Part shown: in pieces, positions 7,148-12,270 of the stretch | Layout: every line of letters starts with the position of its first letter | How positions within the stretch are numbered: the stretch's first letter is position 1 | Source: Nitrosomonadaceae bacterium | GTDB taxonomy: Bacteria; Pseudomonadota; Gammaproteobacteria; Burkholderiales; Nitrosomonadaceae | DNA: 12,270 nt | NCBI GenBank assembly: GCA_919902625.1 | Contig: CAKKRO010000141.1 | Span: forward strand, 1 to 12,270 | Direction: 5' to 3' | Notes under the pieces: model-generated | Databases searched by the model: none | What the model saw: only the letters and a program-made list of their open reading frames with translations | Told to the model about the DNA's origin: nothing | Program-made: the position numbers and the translations under genes

Positions 7148-9190
7148 GTGAAAAACTTCCACTCTATCTACTCGCATCACTTTATCCGGGTATCGGCATG
7201 CATACCCTTTCTCAAAGTAGCCGATCCGGTATTCAACGTCGAGCGAACCCTTGCGCTGGCACGCCGCGCGTCTGATCTCAAGGCGTCTATCGCGCTTTTT
7301 CCCGAACTGGGTATTTCCTCCTACACGGCCGATGACCTGTTCCACCAGGAAGCGCTGCTCGATGCCGTGCTCGATGGAATCGCACGCATCATTGAAGCCA
7401 GCCGCGAACTCACGCCAGTCCTCCTTGTCGGCGCTCCGCTCCGGTTCGAAGGCAAGCTTTTTAATTGCGCCGTCGTTATTTATCGCGGCTGCGTCCTCGG
7501 TATCGTGCCGAAAACCTATCTGCCGAATTATCGGGAATTCTATGAGAAGCGGCAGTTCACATCGGCCCATTCTGCCATTGCGCGTGAGGTCAGGTTTCTC
7601 GGCAAGACTGTCCCTTTCGGCAACGACCTCATATTCAATGCAGTCAACGTGGATAATTTCTCACTGCATGTTGAGATTTGCGAGGATCTGTGGACGCCCA
7701 TTCCTCCCAGCACTTACGCAGCCCTGGCCGGAGCGGCCATCCTTGCCAACCTGTCCGCGAGCAATATTACGATCGGTAAAGCCGATTACCGGCGCAGCCT
7801 GTGCGCTTCACAGTCAAGCAAATGCATTGCGGCCTATCTCTACACCGCCGCCGGCCCCGGTGAATCAACCACCGACCTCGCCTGGGACGGTCATGCCATG
7901 ATCTATGAGAATAACCAGCTTCTTACCGAATCGCACCGGTTCTCGGATGAAGAGCAGATCATCACCACGGACGTCGACCTCGAGCGGCTCATGCAGGATC
8001 GCATGCGCATGACCAGTTTCAATGACTCCGTGCAGGCACACCTCGAACACGCGCGGACGATTCGCCGCATCGAATTTGAATTTACAGTTCCCGATGGAAA
8101 CATTCCGTTGCTCCGTTCGGTCGAGCGATTCCCGTATGTCCCCAGTGATTCGTCGAAGCGCGACGAACACTGCTACGAGGCGTACAACATTCAGGTACAC
8201 GGTTTGATGAAGCGATTTTCGTTTGCAAAAATGCAACGAATCATCATCGGCGTCTCGGGCGGCCTCGACTCTGCCCACGCATTGATCATTGCCGCCCGGA
8301 TGATGGATCGCTTGAATCTTCCGCGCGCCAACATTCTTGCCTGCACGATGCCAGGATTTGCGACCAGCGATGCCACGAAATCCAACGCATTGAAGTTGAT
8401 GAACGCACTCGGCGTTTCAAGCCAGGAAATCGACATCCGGCCGTCGTGCTTACAGATGCTGAAGGATATCGGGCATCCCTTCGCCAATGGGAAGCCGGTA
8501 TACGATGTGACGTTCGAGAACGTGCAGGCGGGCGAGCGAACCTCACACCTGTTCCGTCTCGCCAATTTGCACAACGCCATCGTGCTGGGCACCGGGGATC
8601 TCAGCGAACTCGCGCTCGGATGGTGCACCTACGGCGTCGGCGATCACATGTCCCATTACCATGTGAATGCTTCTATTCCGAAAACGCTGATTCAACACTT
8701 GATCCGCTGGACTATCCACACCCGGCAATTCAATGATGCAACCAGTGAAGCACTGGCGTCCATCCTGAACACCGAGATATCACCGGAGCTTGTTCCCAGC
8801 CAATCACCGGACGAACCGCTGCAAAGCACGCAACAAATCATCGGCCCCTACGAACTGCAGGACTTTAACCTCTATTACACCACGCGTTTCGGCTTCCGCC
8901 CGTCGAAAGTCGCATTTCTCGCGCTGCACGCCTGGGGGGACCGGCTGCAAGGTGCCTGGCCGGATGGCATTCATGAGCAGTTACAAAACGAATACGCTCT
9001 CGCAACAATCAAGCACTGGCTCGGCATCTTTCTTTTCCGCTTTTTCCAGACCAGCCAATTCAAACGCTCGTGTATTCCCAATGCCCCGAAAGTGGGTTCA
9101 GGCGGATCGCTGTCACCACGCGGCGACTGGCGGGCACCTTCCGACTCGGAGGCGCGGATATGGTTGGACGAGTTGAAGCGCATTCCGTGA
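7148..9190 (+). CDS. nadE: Glutamine-dependent NAD(+) synthetase
   Basis: Performs the last step of NAD synthesis: amidation of nicotinate adenine dinucleotide using ATP and ammonia released from glutamine. The 680-residue protein has both domains and aligns well from residue 2 to the end with my memory of the Mycobacterium tuberculosis NadE type. The N-terminal nitrilase-type glutaminase domain has the triad E53 (LFPELGISSY), K122 (VPKTYLPNYREFYE) and C178 (VEICEDLW). The C-terminal synthetase domain has the PP-loop SGGLDS at 370-375, LPGFATSDATKSNA-like ATP-binding residues after it, the ENVQAGERT segment, and GTGDLSELALGWCTYGVGDHMSHY. The end SLSPRGDWRAPSD is also typical. The start is GTG with GGAG 6 bases upstream (7138-7141). 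It stands alone, divergent from tadA. Confidence 0.97.
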   Translation: MKNFHSIYSHHFIRVSACIPFLKVADPVFNVERTLALARRASDLKASIALFPELGISSYTADDLFHQEALLDAVLDGIARIIEASRELTPVLLVGAPLRFEGKLFNCAVVIYRGCVLGIVPKTYLPNYREFYEKRQFTSAHSAIAREVRFLGKTVPFGNDLIFNAVNVDNFSLHVEICEDLWTPIPPSTYAALAGAAILANLSASNITIGKADYRRSLCASQSSKCIAAYLYTAAGPGESTTDLAWDGHAMIYENNQLLTESHRFSDEEQIITTDVDLERLMQDRMRMTSFNDSVQAHLEHARTIRRIEFEFTVPDGNIPLLRSVERFPYVPSDSSKRDEHCYEAYNIQVHGLMKRFSFAKMQRIIIGVSGGLDSAHALIIAARMMDRLNLPRANILACTMPGFATSDATKSNALKLMNALGVSSQEIDIRPSCLQMLKDIGHPFANGKPVYDVTFENVQAGERTSHLFRLANLHNAIVLGTGDLSELALGWCTYGVGDHMSHYHVNASIPKTLIQHLIRWTIHTRQFNDATSEALASILNTEISPELVPSQSPDEPLQSTQQIIGPYELQDFNLYYTTRFGFRPSKVAFLALHAWGDRLQGAWPDGIHEQLQNEYALATIKHWLGIFLFRFFQTSQFKRSCIPNAPKVGSGGSLSPRGDWRAPSDSEARIWLDELKRIP

Positions 9191-9230
9191 TCCGACTGAT
9201 GTGGTAGACAGCTCCAGCTTGGAGTCGGTC

Positions 9231-9267
9231 GGTTCTCCTTGCTGATCAAGGTGAGTTTGAGTTTTTT
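9231..9267 (+). terminator. Probable intrinsic terminator of nadE
   Basis: CCTTG (9237-9241) pairs with CAAGG (9247-9251) around a 5-base loop. After one mismatch the stem continues with C-G, T-A and G-T pairs. A run of six T (9262-9267) follows a few bases later. It lies about 40 bases after the nadE stop. The spacing between stem and T run is slightly long. Confidence 0.45.
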
Positions 9268-9311
9268 CGTTTACTTATAGCAGAACTCGAGATCTTATTA
9301 AGTTGATGACT

Positions 9312-11204
9312 TCAATCGAATTGAAAAACAGGATCAGTCACTCCATTCACTCCATTCGCATTAATCCATTCCTTAAGCTGACTTTCATATTTCGCTCCCT
9401 CCTCTTTAGAATTTTTTTCCTCGTCTGGAAGTGCCAAAAGGGCATTCAATACTTTCAGAACACTATTTCTAATTTCGACATTGTCTCGAACAACCTTCCA
9501 GCTCTCATAAGGTTTATCCTTGGATGGCAAATCCATACCATGGTGCTGCTCAAAATTTGGACATGAGCAACGATACGTCACTTGTATTCCTTGAGCCGTA
9601 GCAATGGCGATAGTATCTGCAATTTTCTTGTTGACTGAATATGCTGGATTGGTCTTCCCATTTTTTGTTTTTGGTGAATCTATGTCGTGCAGAACAGAAA
9701 AGTTGATTTTGAAGTGCGTAAGCATTTTCACAAGAATTACGATGGAAGCTTTGCCTCGTGCACGCACAATCAATGGACGTCGATCTACCGGAAAATTAGC
9801 CTCATCAAGACGCATAGCTTCGTGAAAGGCTGCAAACTCAGTGTCACCCTCGACAATAATCACTTTCCCACCAAAAAACATTTCGGCCACATTAGCATCG
9901 AATACTAGCAATGCTTTCAGGATTTCTATTTCTTCGCCATCGAAATCTGAATTTTCTGAGCGATAAACATTGGGTGGAAGGTGTGCTTCTACTCTATGCA
10001 GCCGAACGATAGTAGTGTGATCTTTTAGCGGATCGACGAAGGCTGGATGATGAGTACTCAACATAACCTGCCAGCCAGCTTCAGTAGCTAAAGCGTAAAG
10101 ATGATCCTTTGCAGCACGGACTGCTGATGGATGCAGTGCGGTTTCCGGTTCGTCAATCAACAACATATAGCCAGGCAAAAACTCATCTTCAGCATTTGAT
10201 GAGTCTCCGTTATTGCTCTTTTCAATCTTGTCCTTCAAGTCAGTAATTTTTGTTTCGTCTGACTTGGTCTTTTTTGCCTTCTGCTCCAACTTCGCCAAAT
10301 CGGCTTTGTCTTTTTCAGCACTTTTACGCATTTCAGACAATCGATTCAGCTCTGATCTAACCTGAAGCATTGACCAGAACAAAGCACGCTGTGATCCGGT
10401 TCCTTGCTGATCCCATCGGGTCTGACCGTACTTTTCCGCAATATCAACCCTTGATGCTCCCGCTAGACTTCTCTGAGGATCAAAACCAATGTCTCCTAAA
10501 GACACCGTAAGTCTGATTTCGCCAGAGTTAAACACTTGCTGATAAGAAGAGTTAACTTGAGATTGAATTTTTTCAAGCTGCTCCTTGAATTCTGCAACTG
10601 GTTTTTCAGCCTCCGCTTGTAGCTCCGCTATCTTCTTACTGAGACTAGATTCATCATCATCCATCAATGATTTGAATTTTCGCGCAACAGGCTCCAAAAC
10701 AAGATTAAGAAGCTTCTTGTGTTCTTCATTTGGATCATCCAATGAACCGATGCGAAATGGTTGAGGCAAGCGGCTATTAAATACAGTATCCAGCCCTGAT
10801 GCTTTACCATCTTCTGCATATTCACCCTTTCCGTCATTAGCGGATGGATCCCATGTTGCACGAACTGGTTTACCTCCTGTAACGGGCCACTCCCATTTTG
10901 AACGAACCAAAAGGAGCCCATCTTTTTCTTCCTTCCATTTCTCATCAACATTTGCCGCAGCCTTAGGAATGTGAACCCATAGTTCTACCGAGGCAGGATT
11001 TCCGATTGCATTGCGATTAAAGTCATCTGGTTTTAATTCAGCCTGCTTTACTGCAAGTTCATATGCACGCAAAACAGTAGTTTTCCCGGCATTATTTGAG
11101 CCTACAAGACAGACAATTTCATCCAATTCGACAGTTAATCCATCATTACCAATGCAACCAATATTCTTGACTTGCATCCGCACCAAACATGATCTTTCAG
11201 CCAT
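9312..11204 (-). CDS. OLD-family ATPase with TOPRIM nuclease domain
   Basis: A 630-residue protein of the overcoming-lysogenization-defect family: an ABC/SMC-type ATPase joined to a TOPRIM endonuclease domain, the build of GajA and other phage-defence nucleases. The ATPase part shows Walker A GSNNAGKT (35-42), a charged helical region likely coiled coil (about 185-218 and 282-332), the signature-like QGTGSQRA (267-274), Walker B MLLIDEPETALHP (347-359, D351/E352) and the switch STHHPAFV (383-390). The TOPRIM part has VIIVEGDTE (448-456, E452) and the acidic pair in LHDID (D507, D509), then a Cys pair at 546/548. All key residues are present, so the protein is probably active. No UvrD-like GajB partner or reverse transcriptase follows, so it is not a standard Gabija or retron pair. 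It is AT-richer than nadE, suggesting transfer. Its start is 10 bases after the DUF2130 remnant. Confidence 0.88.
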   Translation of the reverse strand: MAERSCLVRMQVKNIGCIGNDGLTVELDEIVCLVGSNNAGKTTVLRAYELAVKQAELKPDDFNRNAIGNPASVELWVHIPKAAANVDEKWKEEKDGLLLVRSKWEWPVTGGKPVRATWDPSANDGKGEYAEDGKASGLDTVFNSRLPQPFRIGSLDDPNEEHKKLLNLVLEPVARKFKSLMDDDESSLSKKIAELQAEAEKPVAEFKEQLEKIQSQVNSSYQQVFNSGEIRLTVSLGDIGFDPQRSLAGASRVDIAEKYGQTRWDQQGTGSQRALFWSMLQVRSELNRLSEMRKSAEKDKADLAKLEQKAKKTKSDETKITDLKDKIEKSNNGDSSNAEDEFLPGYMLLIDEPETALHPSAVRAAKDHLYALATEAGWQVMLSTHHPAFVDPLKDHTTIVRLHRVEAHLPPNVYRSENSDFDGEEIEILKALLVFDANVAEMFFGGKVIIVEGDTEFAAFHEAMRLDEANFPVDRRPLIVRARGKASIVILVKMLTHFKINFSVLHDIDSPKTKNGKTNPAYSVNKKIADTIAIATAQGIQVTYRCSCPNFEQHHGMDLPSKDKPYESWKVVRDNVEIRNSVLKVLNALLALPDEEKNSKEEGAKYESQLKEWINANGVNGVTDPVFQFD

Positions 11205-11214
11205 ATTTTTCCCG

Positions 11215-11385
11215 TTAAATTTGCGCTTGTTTATCTTCTAATATCATCAAGTCAAGCCCCTCAATCTCCTGCAACGATTTCCCCGCAATCCCCTGCAAAT
11301 CCCCATACACTCCAACCGTAGCTCCCATCACGCGCTCAATCTGTTCTTCGCGTTTGGCCCATTGTTTCATAATGGCCTTGCGTTC
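11215..11385 (-). pseudogene. Truncated 3' end of a DUF2130-family gene (remnant copy)
   Basis: Reading on from the antitoxin stop, the same frame stays open for 56 codons to a TAA at 11215-11217. It encodes ERKAIMKQWAKREEQIERVM, then a segment ending SLQEIEGLDLMILEDKQAQI. The pattern xWAKREEQIERV...VYGDLQGIAG.SLQEIEGL is what I recall from the C-terminus of DUF2130 proteins, and the same segment recurs in the partial gene at the window end. The 5' part is missing; an internal ATG at 11370 could yield a 51-residue peptide but has no evident ribosome site. The remnant lies between the antitoxin and OLD genes. I read it as the old 3' end of a gene once located directly before OLD. The family name rests on memory of the motif; the homology of the two copies is seen directly. 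Confidence 0.8.
11255..11295. repeat. 41-bp direct repeat, copy 1
   Basis: Identical over 41 bases to 12219-12259, in the same orientation, inside the DUF2130 remnant. It encodes QGIAGKSLQEIEG and part of the next Leu. The flanks differ from copy 2 on both sides. Confidence 0.95.
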
Positions 11386-11715
11386 TTAGTCCGCCATCCG
11401 TTCATTTACTGTAAACGCCGCCTGAATATCGCGCGTTGTTGCACCGCTTGCGATGAGTGCACGAACGATCAAATCCAGCGAAACCGAAGGGTCGCCTGCT
11501 TCAATTTTAGCAATGCGCGATTGGCTCGATTTCATGCGTTGTGCGAGGTCAATTTGCGAGAGTTTGCGTTTGATGCGTGATTTTTTTACCGCGCTGCTCA
11601 GCGAGAGTTTGAGTGCGACGAGCCGCGCCTCTTCTTCACTTAATTGCAGGAAATCCTCCGCGCTGCCGACTTTCCAGCCAGCGGCCTGGAGGCGCTCTAA
11701 TTTGTCAGTTTTCAT
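11386..11715 (-). CDS. XRE-family antitoxin
   Basis: A 109-residue protein and the second gene of a type II toxin-antitoxin pair. A helix-turn-helix of the XRE/Cro type occupies about residues 46-92, with LSQIDLAQRMKSSQSRIAKI (52-71) as the recognition region and the conserved continuation EAGDPSVSLDLIVRALIASGAT. The N-terminal 45 residues would include the part that contacts the toxin. The ATG has GAGGG eight bases upstream. It starts 15 bases after the toxin stop; toxin-first order is typical of HigBA-type pairs. It should neutralise the toxin and repress the shared promoter, where a perfect inverted repeat is present. Its TAA is directly abutted, in frame, by the DUF2130 remnant, so the antitoxin end marks a recombination boundary. 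Confidence 0.88.
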   Translation of the reverse strand: MKTDKLERLQAAGWKVGSAEDFLQLSEEEARLVALKLSLSSAVKKSRIKRKLSQIDLAQRMKSSQSRIAKIEAGDPSVSLDLIVRALIASGATTRDIQAAFTVNERMAD

Positions 11716-11730
11716 GACATTTACCCTCTT

Positions 11731-12063
11731 CTAAATTGATTTGTAGTGTTTCAGTCTCGCCTTGCAGACGTCAATTACCGGCTGGGGCGTTTGGCTTGTT
11801 GTTTTGGCAAATACTTCAAGAATCACGATGGCTACCGTATCAACGTAGTACACAATGCGCCAAGTGCGATTTTTATCCGGTATTCTTAATTCGTGACAAC
11901 CGCGCCCGATACTGGGCATTGGCCTTGAGTGTGGCAACGATATTTTGATGCCCTCTTGCAGGTGCCGCAATAAAACACCCGCTTCAATTCTTGCCTCGGC
12001 GAAAAAAGGCGGCGTTTTGACTTCGCCATGCAGCCACACCAGAGGTTTACGCCGCTTGCTCAT
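11731..12063 (-). CDS. Gp49-like RelE/HigB-type toxin
   Basis: A 110-residue basic protein of the phage-derived Gp49-like family (RelE/ParE superfamily; mRNA-cleaving toxins in characterised members). Recognisable elements are the first strand with PLVWLHGEVKTPPF (7-20), the helical stretch ARIEAGVLLRHLQ, CHELRIPDKNRTWRIVYYV (56-74) and FAKTTSQTPQPVIDVCKARL (85-104), which includes the C-terminal helix. Arg/Lys residues in the middle and end strands fit RNA contact; the assignment of catalytic residues is not secure. The frame is open to a TTG at 12099, but I choose the ATG at 12063, which gives the usual MSKRRKPLVW start. No Shine-Dalgarno precedes it, and a promoter-like TATACT ends 7 bases upstream, so the mRNA may be leaderless. 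Confidence 0.85.
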   Translation of the reverse strand: MSKRRKPLVWLHGEVKTPPFFAEARIEAGVLLRHLQEGIKISLPHSRPMPSIGRGCHELRIPDKNRTWRIVYYVDTVAIVILEVFAKTTSQTPQPVIDVCKARLKHYKSI

Positions 12064-12071
12064 CAGGTTTA

Positions 12072-12095
12072 GTATATGTCGATATTGACATATAC
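12072..12095. promoter_or_regulatory. Inverted-repeat operator of the toxin-antitoxin pair
   Basis: A perfect inverted repeat with 9-bp arms (GTATATGTC and GACATATAC) around a 6-base centre lies 8 bases before the toxin ATG. On the minus strand it covers most of a possible sigma-70 promoter: TTGTGT (12099-12094), 17 bases, then TATACT (12076-12071). Position and symmetry are what an autoregulating XRE antitoxin binds. Confidence 0.65.
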
Positions 12096-12163
12096 ACAAG
12101 GCATATTCGTGAAGACTGCGATTTCATTGTTTCTGTTACCGATACCTGTTGCCACTATTGTCA

Positions 12164-12270
12164 TCATTCCGCCACATTCCTATTGTTCGCAACAGGTGCT
12201 TCCAGTGCTTGAAAGCTCAGCCCCTCAATCTCCTGCAACGATTTCCCCGCAATCCCCTGTAAATCTCCGT
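12164..12270 (-). CDS. DUF2130-family protein, C-terminal end (partial)
   Basis: The minus-strand frame entering from the window edge reads GDLQGIAGKSLQEIEGLSFQ and on to LEAPVANNRNVAE, ending in two consecutive TGA codons (12164-12166, then 12161-12163). The first 18 residues repeat the remnant at 11215-11385; the tail after EGL is different and longer. This is presumably the expressed full-length copy, with most of the gene outside the window, upstream on the minus strand. DUF2130 proteins are long coiled-coil proteins with a nuclease-like C-terminal region as far as I recall, often found near restriction-modification genes; function unproven. It would be the first gene of the accessory operon. 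Confidence 0.75.
   Translation of the reverse strand, partial: GDLQGIAGKSLQEIEGLSFQALEAPVANNRNVAE
12219..12259. repeat. 41-bp direct repeat, copy 2
   Basis: Exact match of 11255-11295, in the C-terminal coding part of the partial DUF2130 gene. Of the 11 further bases visible to the window edge, 3 differ, each at a codon third position. Confidence 0.95.

Noticed and set aside
7037..7570. Minus-strand open frame of 177 codons overlapping the nadE start
   Set aside because: It lies opposite the well-supported glutaminase domain of nadE, shows no recognisable family motif, and is best explained as a shadow of GC-rich coding sequence.
9191..9230. Paired CCGACT/AGTCGG and CTCCA/TGGAG after nadE as an attachment site or structured RNA
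   Set aside because: Short pairings with no second copy elsewhere in the window and no integrase gene.
9312..11204. Gabija (GajAB) or a retron system
   Set aside because: The OLD-TOPRIM build fits GajA-like proteins, but no UvrD-type GajB or reverse transcriptase gene is adjacent within the window.
1..12270. CRISPR array, tRNA, rRNA or insertion sequence
   Set aside because: No regularly spaced repeats, no cloverleaf or rRNA-like sequence and no transposase-like frame were seen.

Overview
The window looks like a stretch of a betaproteobacterial chromosome, most likely a Nitrosomonas-type ammonia oxidiser. The reasons are the gene families and their order (lgt; phoBR; a DUF971 gene directly before ubiE; tadA followed by an L,D-transpeptidase gene; a long glutamine-dependent nadE) and the style of the type I secretion candidate. 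The taxon is inferred from gene content, not from a marker gene.

Positions 1-9190 are mostly housekeeping. lgt (lipoprotein maturation) converges on a minus-strand gene for a secreted-looking protein made of a PPC domain, a short RTX-like calcium-binding stretch and a DUF4214-like C-terminus. That gene has a good intrinsic terminator. Next come phoR and phoB on the minus strand (phosphate-starvation two-component system). Divergent from phoB are a DUF971 gene and ubiE (ubiquinone C-methylation). Convergent with ubiE are a signal-less YkuD L,D-transpeptidase and tadA (tRNA wobble adenosine deaminase), which overlap by 11 bases. nadE (glutamine-dependent NAD synthetase) reads away from tadA.

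Positions 9191-12270 are an accessory region with all genes on the minus strand. In transcription order it holds the 3' end of a DUF2130-family gene that runs off the window, a Gp49/RelE-like toxin gene, an XRE antitoxin gene, a second and truncated copy of the DUF2130 3' end, and an OLD-family ATPase with a TOPRIM nuclease domain. The OLD gene is visibly AT-richer than nadE.

The most interesting structure is this arrangement. The toxin-antitoxin pair sits between two homologous copies of the same gene end. The copies share a perfect 41-bp tract, with divergence starting abruptly on both sides. The antitoxin stop codon lies in the same frame as, and immediately before, the truncated copy. The truncated copy ends 10 bases before the OLD start. 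This reads as the footprint of a toxin-antitoxin cassette that entered a DUF2130-OLD gene pair while restoring the 3' end of the interrupted gene. It also suggests that DUF2130 and OLD once formed one operon, possibly a two-gene defence unit.
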